A stretch of 64,000 nucleotides of DNA from Oscillatoria princeps RMCB-10 (GCA_019359235.1 JAHHHT010000004.1:62001-126000), one strand, 5' to 3'. Positions 28,841-39,085 are shown, numbered from the stretch's first letter. The notes: generated from the sequence alone by a model not told the origin. Program-made: numbers and translations.

Positions 28841-31579
28841 TCATTCTGGGTCAAATATATCGGGGGGGGGTTCTGCCGGTGGCTGGCGCTTACCGGCATC
28901 TTTTTTCCCCGCCCCTTTGCGCAGCCCCAGAGCAATTTTGCTGTGCTTCTCAATCTGCCCCATCACTTCTCGCGCCCGCTGAATCACCACTGCCGGCAAA
29001 CCCGCCAAACGCCCCGCTTCAATCCCATAGGACCGGTCAGCACCTCCCGGATGAACTTGGTGCAAAAACACAATTTGGTCGGGCAACTCCCTCACCGTCA
29101 CCTGATAGTTCGCCACATTTGGCAAAATCGAAGCCAGCTCATTCAACTCATGGTAGTGCGTGGCAAAAATCGTGCGCGCCCGAATCTCCGCCGCCAAATA
29201 TTCCGCCACCGCCCACGCTATCGAAAGCCCGTCAAATGTTGCCGTCCCCCGCCCAATCTCATCCAGCAAAACCAGAGACTTCGGCGTTGCGTGATTCAAA
29301 ATATTCGCCGTCTCATTCATCTCCACCATAAACGTAGACTGACCCGTCGCCAAGTCGTCCACCGCACCCACCCGCGTAAAAATGCGGTCGCAAATCCCCA
29401 GCACCGCCGAAGTTGCCGGCACAAAACTCCCCACCTGCGCCATCAGCTGAATCAGCCCCACCTGACGCAAATAGCAACTCTTGCCACTGGCATTCGGACC
29501 TGTTAAAATAATCAAATCCGGCCTTTCCCCCGCCTCCTCCCCCGCGCCCCCTGGGCTTTGGCGGTTCAGTAAATCCATCCCCAACCGCGCCGAATTCGGC
29601 ACAAAGAAACCCGCCGGCAGAGATTGCTCGACGACTGGATGACGCCCGTCAATAATGGTAATCTCCCGAGTGTCGGCCATATTAGGCCGGCAGTACCCCT
29701 CGTGCACCGCCACCTCTGCAAAACCGCACAGCACGTCAGCAGCAGCAACCGCCTTCGACACCTTGCGAATCAGTTCCGCTTGCTCTCCCACCGACCTTCG
29801 CAATTCGGCAAAAATGTCGTATTCCAGCTGGTTCAAATCGTCCCGCGCCGTCAGAATTCGCGCCTCCCGCTCTTTCAATTCGGGGGTTATGTAGCGCTCC
29901 TCATTTGTCAGCGTCTGCTTGCGGATATAATTTGCCGGTGCCCCTTCAGTTTTAGACCGGCTGATACTGATATAATACCCAAACGTCTTATTAAACCCCA
30001 CCTTCAGCGTCGGGATGCCGGTGCGCTCCCGTTCCGTGACTTCCAGCTGAGCGATCCACTGCCGGTCATCTTCCACTTGCCGGCGCATCTCATCCAGCTG
30101 CTCGTTCACACCGGCGCGAATCAGATTTCCTTCTTTGAGATGCAGCGGGGGCGAATCTACCAAATTCTCCCGCAAATGCAGACCCAGCTGCTCTAGCACA
30201 GGCGGCACATTTTGTAAAGCCTTCATGTAAGCCGATTTCCCCTGCGCTGCCAAATTCGCCAGTTCGGACAATTTTACCAAAGATTCCGCCAAATTGACTA
30301 AATCTTTAGCATTAGCCGTCCCCGAACCGGCGCGACCGGCGAGCCGCTCGATATCATAAATTTGGCGCAGCATCTGCTGCAAGTCTTGGCGCAGGGCGGT
30401 GTTTTCTATTAATTCTTGAATCGTATCCTGTCGGGCGCGAATGCCTTTAATATCGAGCAGGGGTTGCAGCAGCCACCGGCGCAGCGCCCGCCCTCCCATC
30501 GCGGTGCTGGTTTTGTCAATCGCCCACAGCAGGGAGCCATAAAAAGTGCCGTCGCGGACGGTTTGGGTGATTTCCAGGTTGCGGCGGGTTTGCTGGTCTA
30601 CAATCAGGAAGTCGGTGATCGTGTAGGTGCGCACCGGCTGCAGGGGTATTTTAGATTTTGCCGCGTGTTCGGGATTGGGGGATTTCGATAAATCGCCGAT
30701 TTGCTGCTCAAAGGTGTTTTCCAGATATTCTAGCAAGCCGCCGGCGGCGCGTACCGCCAGGGGCCGGTGTTCGCAGCCCATGCCTTCCAGGGAGCGCACT
30801 TTGAACCGCTGTAGCAGTCTTTGGCGGGCTTCGACTTGAGTGAAAGCTTTTTGCGGTCGCAGGGAGTAGCAAAATTGTGCCGGCAGACAGCTGGGAAGGT
30901 GTTGCGAGGTTTCGCCGGGGCGGAGCAAGCTGCCGATATCGGGGGCGTCGGTGGGGATGAGGACTTCCGAGGGCTGCAGGCGCATTAATTCCTGGGTGAG
31001 GTGTTCGAGGTTATCGCCAGAGGTGGTGAAGAATTCGCCTGTGGAGATGTCGGCATAAGCCAAACCCCAGTGGGTGCCGGCGGTGACTGCGGCGGCGAGG
31101 AAGTTATTGCGGCGGGCGTTGAGCATGCCTTCTTCGAGGACTGTGCCCGGGGTGATGACGCGGGTGACTTCGCGCCGCACGATTTGACCTTGGGCTTCAG
31201 AAGCGTCCTCAACTTGGTCGCAAATGACAACGGCATACCCCTTTTCTACCAGCATAGCGGCGTATCGCTCCAGGGCGTGGTGCGGGACGCCGGTCATGGT
31301 GACGCGCCCCACTTCTTCGCCGGCGTGCTTGCTGGTGAGGACGAGTTCTAGTTCTTTGGAAACAGTGACAGCATCTTGGAAGAAGGTTTCAAAGAAATCT
31401 CCGACTCGGTACAGCAGCAAAGCGTGGGGGTACTGCTCTTTGGTTTTGACGTAGTGTTCGTACATGGGGGAGAGCTTTTTCCCCTTGACGAGACTGCAGT
31501 CGTTGATGGGGGAGGTGCGCTGGTTGGGGGCTTTGCTGCCGGTGGGTTCCGGAGGGGTAGATGCACTGTAAGGGGTCAT
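28841..31579 (-). CDS. mutS: DNA mismatch repair protein MutS
   Basis: MutS binds base mismatches and small loops and recruits the repair machinery through ATP. The product of about 912 residues has MutS domain I with the mismatch-reading Phe-x-Glu in GDFFETFF, a connector domain, core and clamp domains, and the C-terminal ATPase with P-loop [13 protein letters not shown], the Walker [13 protein letters not shown] and the signature GATHYHEL-like FATHYHEL. The Phe-x-Glu motif separates it from MutS2. I chose the ATG at 31579; the frame is open another 28 codons upstream. The C-terminus ([16 protein letters not shown]) is short. It stands alone without mutL nearby. Confidence 0.95.
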   Translation of the reverse strand: MTPYSASTPPEPTGSKAPNQRTSPINDCSLVKGKKLSPMYEHYVKTKEQYPHALLLYRVGDFFETFFQDAVTVSKELELVLTSKHAGEEVGRVTMTGVPHHALERYAAMLVEKGYAVVICDQVEDASEAQGQIVRREVTRVITPGTVLEEGMLNARRNNFLAAAVTAGTHWGLAYADISTGEFFTTSGDNLEHLTQELMRLQPSEVLIPTDAPDIGSLLRPGETSQHLPSCLPAQFCYSLRPQKAFTQVEARQRLLQRFKVRSLEGMGCEHRPLAVRAAGGLLEYLENTFEQQIGDLSKSPNPEHAAKSKIPLQPVRTYTITDFLIVDQQTRRNLEITQTVRDGTFYGSLLWAIDKTSTAMGGRALRRWLLQPLLDIKGIRARQDTIQELIENTALRQDLQQMLRQIYDIERLAGRAGSGTANAKDLVNLAESLVKLSELANLAAQGKSAYMKALQNVPPVLEQLGLHLRENLVDSPPLHLKEGNLIRAGVNEQLDEMRRQVEDDRQWIAQLEVTERERTGIPTLKVGFNKTFGYYISISRSKTEGAPANYIRKQTLTNEERYITPELKEREARILTARDDLNQLEYDIFAELRRSVGEQAELIRKVSKAVAAADVLCGFAEVAVHEGYCRPNMADTREITIIDGRHPVVEQSLPAGFFVPNSARLGMDLLNRQSPGGAGEEAGERPDLIILTGPNASGKSCYLRQVGLIQLMAQVGSFVPATSAVLGICDRIFTRVGAVDDLATGQSTFMVEMNETANILNHATPKSLVLLDEIGRGTATFDGLSIAWAVAEYLAAEIRARTIFATHYHELNELASILPNVANYQVTVRELPDQIVFLHQVHPGGADRSYGIEAGRLAGLPAVVIQRAREVMGQIEKHSKIALGLRKGAGKKDAGKRQPPAEPPPDIFDPE

Positions 31580-31703
31580 GAGCCGGGATTCAGGGGCCAA
31601 GTGAGGGGTTATAGATAATGGGATTGTACTGGAGAGCGTTTGGCAATGGGGCGACGATCGCAATGAATTAAGAATTGAACCGGGCCAGATGGGGTGCTGG
31701 CCC

Positions 31704-31980
31704 GTTCGTAGTTGGGCTTCAGCCCAAAAAGGTTCGTAGTTGGGCTTCAGCCCAAAAAGGTTCGTAGTTGGGCTTTAGCCCAAAAGTTCGTAGTTGGGCT
31801 TCAGCCCAAAAAGGTTCGTAGTTGGGCTTCAGCCCAAAAAGGTTCGTAGTTGGGCTTCAGCCCAAAAAGGTTCGTAGTTGGGCTTTAGCCCAAAAAGGTT
31901 CGTAGTTGGGCTTCAGCCCAAAAAGGTTCGTAGTTGGGCTTTAGCCCAAAAAGGTTCGTAGTTGGGCTTTAGCCCAAAAG
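31704..31980. repeat. Tandem array of ten 28-bp hairpin units
   Basis: Units start at 31704, 31732, 31760, 31786, 31814, 31842, 31870, 31898, 31926 and 31954; one is 26 bp, all others 28. Each contains the palindrome TTGGGCTTCAGCCCAA or its TTTA-loop variant after GTTCGTAG. Every unit can form a 6-bp-stem hairpin. There are no variable spacers, so it is not CRISPR. Confidence 0.9.
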
Positions 31981-32128
31981 CCTCGAAGAAAAGCGTGCAC
32001 TCACCTGAAGCGGAACCCTCAAGGAAGGCGTGTGGCCTGCCGCAGGAGCTGCGAGGCCCACCGAGATAGCTATTATGGGTTTCAGCAAAGGAGAAAAGCC
32101 CCGCCCCTGAGGAAAGGAGTTGAAGAAG

Positions 32129-33223
32129 ATGTTAAATGGAGATGAGGGTTTGAGCGCTGCCCAGATACTGGCAACCGACTACACCACGTCAAAAGGGTCG
32201 GAATTATTGCTGACAACCCTGCTGTCGGCGGCCAGTTCGCGGATGGGTGCAGCTCGCATAGTGATACAAGCGTCCGCAAATTACACTCAACCGGCCATCT
32301 TCCGCACTATGCTCGTCCTTCCACCAGGCTGTACAACACCGGCACAAAAGGTGATTATTCACCCCCTCGAACAGCTCGAACACGAGGACCATTCGCGCTG
32401 GCAAGAGCAAATGCGGCAATACAAGCGAGACATGGCGCACTGGAACCGCGCTGCCAAGAAGGGGCAAAATGCCGGCGAATATCCTACCCCCCCACCTGAT
32501 CCCCAGCGCTACGTCGTCTCAGACGCAACGATTGTGGCCACAGTCCGCATCCATGAGAAAAACCCACGGGGTTTCCTTGTCTGCGATAAGCAAGATTCAG
32601 CAGATTTAAGCGAGCGAAAGAAGTACCGCAATGGTTTCGGGGAGGAGAGCGAACTGTTGCGGTCAGAATTCGATGGCGGGCCATTAATGAAAGACACGAT
32701 TAAGGAATCACTCTATGTGAGCAAGGCATGCATCAGCCGCACCGGCTCAATACAATGGCCGGCGCTGAAGAAGATGATGGCCAAAGGCAATCACCTTACA
32801 GGTGAGTGGGCGCGATGGCTGTTCTGCGTTGCTGATGCGCCACCCAGCTACCTCAAACAGCTGGGTGAGGGAGGCAAGGATAGTGGACTGTCTGACACTC
32901 TGCGCCGGCTGTACCGAGGGCTGGAGAAGATTGAGCCGGCGGACTATTTGCTCTCGGACGAGGCGGAAGTGCTGTTTGACGACAAGCAGCACGAGCTAGT
33001 TGACATGTATCTGCTGGAAGATAATGAGGGGCTAAAAATCGCCTACCCGAAATTTGAGGGTTATTTGGCCCGGTTCGCTCTCTGGCTGCATCTGGTGAAC
33101 GCGGTACTGGCTAATGTCACACCGGCACCGGCGGTGAGCGGCGAGACGATGCTTGGTGCCATCCGGCTTGTGGATTATTACATCGGCCAACTGCGACTGA
33201 TATACGCTCAAAACGATCTTTAA
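32129..33223 (+). CDS. Truncated, motif-poor DUF3987-type paralog
   Basis: A 364-residue relative of the middle of the protein at 33683. It starts inside the region matching residues ~400 of the larger protein and stops where that protein continues into its winged-helix-like tail, so the zinc finger, Toprim part and C-terminus are all missing. The P-loop-like PSGHKKTP of the larger protein is PPGCTTP here, one residue shorter, and the acidic Walker-B-like RDEAAGY is replaced by DKQDSAD. The remaining sequence is well conserved and the frame is intact. A good ribosome site (AAAGGAG) precedes the ATG. It is probably inactive as an ATPase; a regulatory role is possible. Confidence 0.7.
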   Translation: MLNGDEGLSAAQILATDYTTSKGSELLLTTLLSAASSRMGAARIVIQASANYTQPAIFRTMLVLPPGCTTPAQKVIIHPLEQLEHEDHSRWQEQMRQYKRDMAHWNRAAKKGQNAGEYPTPPPDPQRYVVSDATIVATVRIHEKNPRGFLVCDKQDSADLSERKKYRNGFGEESELLRSEFDGGPLMKDTIKESLYVSKACISRTGSIQWPALKKMMAKGNHLTGEWARWLFCVADAPPSYLKQLGEGGKDSGLSDTLRRLYRGLEKIEPADYLLSDEAEVLFDDKQHELVDMYLLEDNEGLKIAYPKFEGYLARFALWLHLVNAVLANVTPAPAVSGETMLGAIRLVDYYIGQLRLIYAQNDL

Positions 33224-33438
33224 TCCCACCTGTCAGGGATTTGGCTCAAGATGGCGCGGTTGAGCTTCTGGCACTGCCAGCTACAGGGTAGGGCCAGAGA
33301 GAGCCGCCGGCAGCGTGCCGGTGCGGCGGATTGAGAGCCAACAGAAACCTTGCGTGCCGAAGAACCCCTTCTTCGGCACCGGCTCAAGTGGCGCGGTTGC
33401 CTGCCGCAGGCGCTGCGTCGCTCTCCCGAAAATATATT

Positions 33439-33465
33439 TTGCTTTTCAGCAAAACCTGATATAAT
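33439..33465 (+). promoter_or_regulatory. Possible promoter of the Toprim/DUF3987 gene
   Basis: A perfect -10 box TATAAT (33460-33465) with TTGCTT 15 bases upstream, in the 460-bp gap between the two related genes. The -35 spacing is short, so the call is tentative. Confidence 0.4.
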
Positions 33466-33682
33466 CTTGATCAATCGCTGGAGCTTACGCCGGCACTCAC
33501 AAAAAAAACGGCCCAGTCGGCGTAGCGCTACCAGCGACAAACAACCAACCAAGCCCGCTAACAAAAAATGTTAACTCCATTATGCCGCAAAATGACCAAA
33601 AGCGACATAACAGCGGGCAAAACTGAAAACGCCGGTGCTGGACAAGTTACAGCACGGACTGGGCCGGGACTTAAACAGGGTT

Positions 33683-36600
33683 ATGTCCCACTCTGACAGC
33701 ACATCTACCAACGCTTCTACCTCCGCCCACACTGGTGGCCTTCGCACCGTCTCCAAATCAGAACCGTGCCCCCACTGCGGCAAACCGGACTGGTGCTACT
33801 TTCTGGGCGACAACTTAAGCGCATGCAAGCGCAATGCCCCCCCGGCGTTCGGGTGGGTGGCGACCGGCATTGCAGACAAAGAAGGAACTCCGTACTACGT
33901 CCAAGGGGACAGCGCCGCGAACAAGACTGTCCGCCCCAAAAATTCTCGCACCTGGGAATACCCCGACCGCACCGGCAACCGGCGGGTGCGGGTGTGCCGG
34001 ATCGATGACGGCGAGGGAAACAAAAAGATTTGGCAGGAACGCTGGAATGGCAGCAGCTGGGACAAAGGATTGAAGGGAATCAATCGCCAGGACATCCCAG
34101 TTTACCGGTATGGGGACATCCGCCAAGCGATAGAGCGGGGCGAGACAATATTTATAGTGGAGGGCGAACCTTGCGCGGACGCCCTGTGGGCCCAGGGGCT
34201 GCCGGCCACCTGCAACATTGGGGGAAGCGGCAAATGGAAGCCCTCAGACTCAAAGGATTTGCAGGGCGCAACCGTCGTGCTCTGCCCGGATCGGGACATT
34301 CCGGGGATGGCGCACATGGAAGCCATCGCCGCCAATTTTCCCGATGCCCAGTGGCTGTTTGTTCCCCCCAGCCAATCCACCTGGACAAACTTGCCGCAAT
34401 CCGGCGGGCTGGACATCGCTGACTGGATTGCAGATGCCAGCCCCAGCGTCACCGACATCATGGCAGCTGTAGGGCAAAAATTGCACACTCTACCGGCATC
34501 CGCGCCGCAACAAAACAGTCAGAAAGCGACTCGCCCCACTCAAGTCGCAGCCATTGGGAATGGCGCACTGAAAGTGTCGGAGTACGCAGATTTAATCCTG
34601 TATCTGGCCAATTATATTGCCTCTCAAGAACTTTCCCGGGCCAAAAAAGAGGCAATAATTCAGGCGATAGCCAAGGAATATGGCAATCGCCCTCAGGATT
34701 TGTGGCGAGTCGTTAACGAAGTAGAGGCAGAGGCGGAAGTTGCTGCCGAGATGCTGGAAATCTCCGAAAAACTGCCGGGCTTGTTTGAGGCGAAAAAGGA
34801 ACGCCTGAATTGGGCCCAAGTGATAAATGGAGATAGGGGTTGGCTCATTTCCCTGATAGTCGAAACCGCCGACTCCATGCCAACAGCGCCGGAATACTTG
34901 CTGACAACATTGCTGGCGGCAGCCAGTTCGCGAATGGGGGGCGCTCGCATCGTGATAAACGCTCAGGCAAATTACACCCAACCCGCCATTTTCCGCACCA
35001 TAATTGTCGCTCCATCAGGCCACAAGAAGACGCCGGCACAACAGGTCATCCTTGAACCCCTGCTCAAACTGGAATCCGAGGAACTTCACCGCTGGAAAGA
35101 GCTTTCGCGGCAATATGAGCGAGATATGGCGAACTGGAACAAGGCTAGCATAAATGAGAAAAATGCCGGGGAACCGCCTACCCCTCCCCCCCCGTGCAAG
35201 CGCTATATCATCTCAGACTCAACGATTGAGGCAGTAGCTCACATTCATGAGGAAAACCCACGGGGCTTTCTTATTTATAGAGATGAAGCTGCGGGATATT
35301 TCACCGCCCGCAACAAGTACCGCAACGGGATAGGGGATGATAGCGAGCTTGAACTGTCAGAATTCAATGGCGGACCATTAATCAAAGACCGGATTAAGGA
35401 GTCAGTATATCTGGAGCGTTCCTGTATCAGCCGCACCGGCTCAACGCAATGGGGAAAGCTACAGAGGCTGATGGGGGAACACGACGATATTACCGGTGAG
35501 TGGGCTCGCTGGCTGTTTTGCGCTGCTGATGCGCCACCGAGCCACCACCATCTGCTGCCTGAGCAAAAGAAGAATATCGAACTGTATGATACTCTGCGCC
35601 GGCTGTACATAGGGCTGGACAAGATTGAACCGGCGGACTATCTGTTGAGCTACGATGCCAAAGTGCTGTTTCAGACCAAACAGCATCAGCTAGTTGACAT
35701 GCAGCTCCAAGAAGATCATGAGGGGCTAAAAACCGCTTACCCGAAATTTGAGAGCTATTTGGCGCGGTTTGCTCTCTGGCTGCATCTGGTGAACGCGGTG
35801 CTAGCCGGCGTTAAACCGGCACCGGCGGTGAGCGGCGAGACGATGCTTGGTGCCATCCGGCTTGTGGATTATTTTATGGGTCAATTGCGACTGATATACG
35901 CTCAAAATGCTCCGCAATCGCAGCTGTCAGGAATTTTGCTAAAGATTCAGGATTTCGCTAAGGAGAAAGGTGTGCCAGTTGAGGTGCGGCGGATGAAGAG
36001 TGGTATCCGGGCTTTAAGGAAGTCTTCTAGCGCGGAGGTATCGAATCACTGCAAATATCTGGCGGCTCATGGCTATGGGGAATTTCGAGATAAGAAATAT
36101 TTCGCATTCTCTGGGGGGAACACGAAACCTCCGTCATCTGGTGGCCCAAGCCCTAACAAGAACTGGCCGGTTGGGCCAAAAAACCCATCAGGATTGTCGC
36201 CTGAGGGTTATTCTCCTGACGCTGGCGAAAATGGGGAGAGTGCGGAGAAACTAACGACAGCTAACGATACTTTGACGACTTTTGTCAGCAGTCTGGAGCC
36301 TAACATCGGAGAGACTTTTCCGGATTTTGCTGACACTGACGACAACAAAACGGCTGATTTTTCCTTGACGCTGGAAACCCGCCCCGAACACGAAAATTAT
36401 GCGGATGGCTCCGCCGTTAACGACAGTGGCGACAAAATCGGCAAAACTCTCTCTGCGGTTGAGTTTGAGGCTGCTGACACTGGGGGAAAAAGTGTCGTAA
36501 ATTTGTCGTTAGTTAACGACACTTCTGGGAATGTCACCACTGAACCGGCAGGGGAAGGGGTGTGTAATAGCTCTATGGAAGTTGCGGCGCTAACGGAAAG

Positions 36601-36946
36601 CCGGTGCGCGTCTGTAGCTGAGGCACCGGCACCCACAAAAGAGATGCCTGTTTGTGGGGAGATAGAAACTGAGATTTTGGGCTGGGTTGAGTTGCTTGAA
36701 TGCGCCGATAGTTTGGAATTTTTGGGGGCGGTATCAGCGCACTATCAGGAAGTTTTTGGGGAAGATTATGAGCGGCGCAAACAGGAGATGTGGCAGCGGC
36801 TATCGGAGAAGTGCCAGAAGGTTATCAGGCTGATAAAATCGGCTTTTATTCCACAGGATGTTCAGGCGCAGCTGCTTACCTATTGGCAGACCGGCACGGC
36901 ACCTTTTTCTGGCGTGGGAGATCCCGACAGTTTGTCGTGGGCGTAA
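33683..36946 (+). CDS. Zinc-finger/Toprim/DUF3987 replication-type protein
   Basis: Proteins with this make-up are found on plasmids, phages and integrated elements and act like primase-helicases. The 1087-residue product has a CHC2-like zinc finger (CPHCGKPDWC near 25), a Toprim domain with IFIVEGEPCADAL (about 155) and the acidic LCPDRD (about 200), and a DUF3987 domain (about 400-745). The latter has a P-loop-like APSGHKKTP and Walker-B-like YRDEAAG. A winged-helix-like part (about 760-810) and a low-complexity acidic tail follow. ATG at 33683 is preferred to an in-frame GTG 16 codons earlier. The truncated relative lies 460 bases upstream. No integrase or capsid gene is near, so it may be a relic of a mobile element. 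Confidence 0.75.
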   Translation: MSHSDSTSTNASTSAHTGGLRTVSKSEPCPHCGKPDWCYFLGDNLSACKRNAPPAFGWVATGIADKEGTPYYVQGDSAANKTVRPKNSRTWEYPDRTGNRRVRVCRIDDGEGNKKIWQERWNGSSWDKGLKGINRQDIPVYRYGDIRQAIERGETIFIVEGEPCADALWAQGLPATCNIGGSGKWKPSDSKDLQGATVVLCPDRDIPGMAHMEAIAANFPDAQWLFVPPSQSTWTNLPQSGGLDIADWIADASPSVTDIMAAVGQKLHTLPASAPQQNSQKATRPTQVAAIGNGALKVSEYADLILYLANYIASQELSRAKKEAIIQAIAKEYGNRPQDLWRVVNEVEAEAEVAAEMLEISEKLPGLFEAKKERLNWAQVINGDRGWLISLIVETADSMPTAPEYLLTTLLAAASSRMGGARIVINAQANYTQPAIFRTIIVAPSGHKKTPAQQVILEPLLKLESEELHRWKELSRQYERDMANWNKASINEKNAGEPPTPPPPCKRYIISDSTIEAVAHIHEENPRGFLIYRDEAAGYFTARNKYRNGIGDDSELELSEFNGGPLIKDRIKESVYLERSCISRTGSTQWGKLQRLMGEHDDITGEWARWLFCAADAPPSHHHLLPEQKKNIELYDTLRRLYIGLDKIEPADYLLSYDAKVLFQTKQHQLVDMQLQEDHEGLKTAYPKFESYLARFALWLHLVNAVLAGVKPAPAVSGETMLGAIRLVDYFMGQLRLIYAQNAPQSQLSGILLKIQDFAKEKGVPVEVRRMKSGIRALRKSSSAEVSNHCKYLAAHGYGEFRDKKYFAFSGGNTKPPSSGGPSPNKNWPVGPKNPSGLSPEGYSPDAGENGESAEKLTTANDTLTTFVSSLEPNIGETFPDFADTDDNKTADFSLTLETRPEHENYADGSAVNDSGDKIGKTLSAVEFEAADTGGKSVVNLSLVNDTSGNVTTEPAGEGVCNSSMEVAALTESRCASVAEAPAPTKEMPVCGEIETEILGWVELLECADSLEFLGAVSAHYQEVFGEDYERRKQEMWQRLSEKCQKVIRLIKSAFIPQDVQAQLLTYWQTGTAPFSGVGDPDSLSWA

Positions 36947-36954
36947 GTGCCTAC

Positions 36955-37342
36955 TGCTTTTGGGGGGATGCCGGTGGGACGAAGGTGCCGGTGTTCTGGG
37001 GTGCCGGTGCTCTCTTGGGTGCCGGTGTTCTCTTGGGTGCCGGTGCGATTCAACATTCAAGCAAGGAAACTCCATCATCCGAGTGCCTATCTCGGACATC
37101 CGAGCTCTGAACTCCATCAGTCGAGCTCCGAACTCCATCGTTCGAGCTCCGAGCTCCATCAGTCGAGCTCCGAGCTCCATCGTTCGAGCTCCGAACTCCA
37201 TCATTCGAGCTCCGAACTCCATCATTCGAGCTCAGAGCTCCATCGTTCGAGCTCCGAGCTCCATCAGTCGAGCTCAGAGCTCCATCGTTCGAGCTCCGAG
37301 CTCCATCAGTCGAGCTCCGAACTCCATCGTTTGCTACGAACG
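36955..37342. repeat. GCCGGTG run followed by eleven 21-bp tandem units
   Basis: GCCGGTG motifs repeat from about 36968 to 37045. A conserved block (ATTCAAGCAAGG, then CTCCATCATCCGAG) leads into units CTCCATCRKTCGAGCTCCGAA starting at 37112 and every 21 bases to 37322. Because 21 is a multiple of three, several frames on both strands stay open, but nothing indicates translation. The same two-part module is at 40120-40745. Confidence 0.85.
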
Positions 37343-37347
37343 CATGA

Positions 37348-37566
37348 ATGTCGTTTTTCTACAAGTGGAGCAAGTGTGCCCCACCGGCACCCCCAGCAGC
37401 CGGTTTCAGCTATCAAAATAACCCGTCACTCCCACCCCCCCCTGCTGGGGTTGTCCCCGCACGGGCACCTGTTGCGCCCGCAATAGAGCCGGTGGGAACT
37501 GAGGTGGTCAATTCCTTTCGGGGTTTGATATGTGGAGAAATTTCGAGTTTAACCCGGAACAAGTGA
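37348..37566 (+). CDS. Small Pro-rich frame within a dispersed repeat, copy 1
   Basis: A 72-codon frame beginning MSFFYKWSKCAPPAPPAAG. Its first ~25 codons are base-for-base the same as those of the frame at 42070; after that the two differ but both remain proline-rich. There is no clear ribosome site. It may be a real small peptide carried by a repeat or only a repeat with an open frame. Confidence 0.3.
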   Translation: MSFFYKWSKCAPPAPPAAGFSYQNNPSLPPPPAGVVPARAPVAPAIEPVGTEVVNSFRGLICGEISSLTRNK

Positions 37567-37985
37567 CTGAGTATATTCGCTGTTGGTTTGCTGCGACGGA
37601 GGAGAGTTTAGACTCAGCATTGGTACACTCGAAAAATTCCCGTTTTAAGGAGTTGATTCAGAATTCCTTGCGGTTTAGGATGTTGTGTCAAATTTGGCAG
37701 ATGGGGGGCAGGTGGCCAGAGACGCCGGCGAGGTTATTCGGCGAGTTTGTGGATTGAGTGTATCGCTGAAAGGCGGATGAAGCGATTTTAGGCCAGGGGG
37801 AGGCAATTGATACAGGCTTGGCGCGGTTCGTGTTGGCGGCGATGGAACACAAGCCGGAAGTTTCACGGTTGCGGTTGCGGGAAAGTCACCGCAGAGGTTT
37901 TGGGGAGTCGCCCAATTTGTCAGCGGTGATGGGGTTGGGGTGGTTGAATCGGGTAGAACGGTTATGCTGCTGTCCCCACAGATGA
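37530..37985 (+). pseudogene. Degraded NACHT-type NTPase fragment
   Basis: One frame reads like the C-terminal part of a NACHT ATPase: QVTEYIRCWF, then LRFRMLCQIWQMGGRWPETP and LFGEFVD. It is broken by TGA at 37755-37757 and again at 37767-37769, both where the flanking FVD-VYR-KADEAI suggests tryptophan (TGG). It continues open as KADEAIL...RFVLAAMEHKPEVSRLRLRES to 37985. The P-loop half is absent. It is a dead remnant of a STAND-type gene. Confidence 0.6.
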
Positions 37986-38119
37986 GTCAGCAGCCTAACA
38001 TTCCTGTTGAGCGGCTGCAAGTGACCTTTGCAACACAACCAATATCACCCGACAGTCCGCTCCAACAGGGTTGTTAGCACGCGCCACAGAACGAAGTTGG
38101 AAAAGCAATTAACCTTGTG

Positions 38120-39085
38120 TTAAAGGTCATACAGAAGCTTTCCTTCAAGCTGAATAGCTTCAACCTTAGAATTTAAGAGAGATTCAAAATAGTTTTCTCT
38201 TTCTAAGAGAAGTACCAGCTCCTTCAATGTGAAAAGCACAATAATTTTTTGATTTAGGGCTTTTTGGATATCAAGAATTGCCGCCTCAGTGTACCCGGAT
38301 GCTGAAATAAAGATACCACGAACATCATGCCTCTGAAAAATCCGCACCATATGCTGCGCTACCTCGCTTGGCCCTAACGCTTCTTTACACCATTTCATTT
38401 CAACAAGATAAAGATGACTTTTGACCTCAATTGCCCCGTCAATTTGCTGAATTACTCCTTCCTTATTTTCGCCTGTAATAGTAAAAGCTTCTCTGACTAA
38501 AATTCCCTCTAATTCAAAGAGACGATTCAATATTCCTTCTAATTGCTTCCCTCTTTTTTTAGCGTCAGTTTCTTTGTAAAGAGCGAGCAACTCATCTCTA
38601 ATCCTCTGCCGTTTCTGTCTCTTTTGAGAGAGCAGTTCAAGCCTTTCGTTTTCCTCTTGTTGACGTTTTACCCTTTCTTCGTCAAGCTTAGATTCATATT
38701 CTTGCTGCAGTCTTGTAACAGCGTCTTTAACATTTACAAACTCTCTTACCTGAGCTACCAAGCCCTTAGCCTTTATTTGCTGATCAGGCCAGCATCTAGA
38801 GAAATCGTAAAACTCAACAACTCGTTTTACGATTTCTCTTCTCTCACGGAGCGCTGCATCACCAGCATCATTAAGTCGCACCAATATTTCTCTAGCAATC
38901 TCATACTTATTAATACTGTTTGGATCTTTGTGAACTCTGTTCGTGATATCTGCCAAGTGCTTTTGATTAACTCCAGCACTAGAGAAGAATAGTAGAACGT
39001 CTTTCTTACTTTTGCAAAGACTTGGAATGGTATCTACAAGCAGATTCAGAGAATCTGGTGGAAACTGATGGACTTGACCGTTCAT
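38120..39085 (-). CDS. Mrr-like restriction endonuclease with coiled coil
   Basis: Probably a DNA-cleaving enzyme of the PD-(D/E)XK class, similar to Mrr/type IV enzymes that cut modified or foreign DNA. In the 321-residue protein, residues 1-100 are helical and unrecognised, about 120-170 form a charged coiled coil, and 178-300 hold the nuclease fold: Glu183 in KQLEGILNRLF, Asp216 in QQIDGAIE and the Glu229-x-Lys231 of LVEMKW. Then come a QHMVRIF helix and GIFISASGYTEAA. All expected catalytic residues are present. There is no methylase beside it, as expected for a type IV-like enzyme. AT-rich composition differs from neighbours, suggesting transfer. Confidence 0.75.
   Translation of the reverse strand: MNGQVHQFPPDSLNLLVDTIPSLCKSKKDVLLFFSSAGVNQKHLADITNRVHKDPNSINKYEIAREILVRLNDAGDAALRERREIVKRVVEFYDFSRCWPDQQIKAKGLVAQVREFVNVKDAVTRLQQEYESKLDEERVKRQQEENERLELLSQKRQKRQRIRDELLALYKETDAKKRGKQLEGILNRLFELEGILVREAFTITGENKEGVIQQIDGAIEVKSHLYLVEMKWCKEALGPSEVAQHMVRIFQRHDVRGIFISASGYTEAAILDIQKALNQKIIVLFTLKELVLLLERENYFESLLNSKVEAIQLEGKLLYDL

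Noticed and set aside
31704-31980. Tandem array considered as CRISPR
   Set aside because: Units are contiguous 28-bp copies with no unique spacers and no cas genes nearby.
36858-37421. Long open frames in the 21-bp repeat arrays (also 40297-40810)
   Set aside because: All frames on both strands are open because the period is a multiple of three; there is no ribosome site or conserved non-repeat part.
37755-37769. TGA read as tryptophan (alternative code)
   Set aside because: Intact genes in the window, such as both psaB copies, end at TGA, so the code is standard and the locus is a pseudogene.
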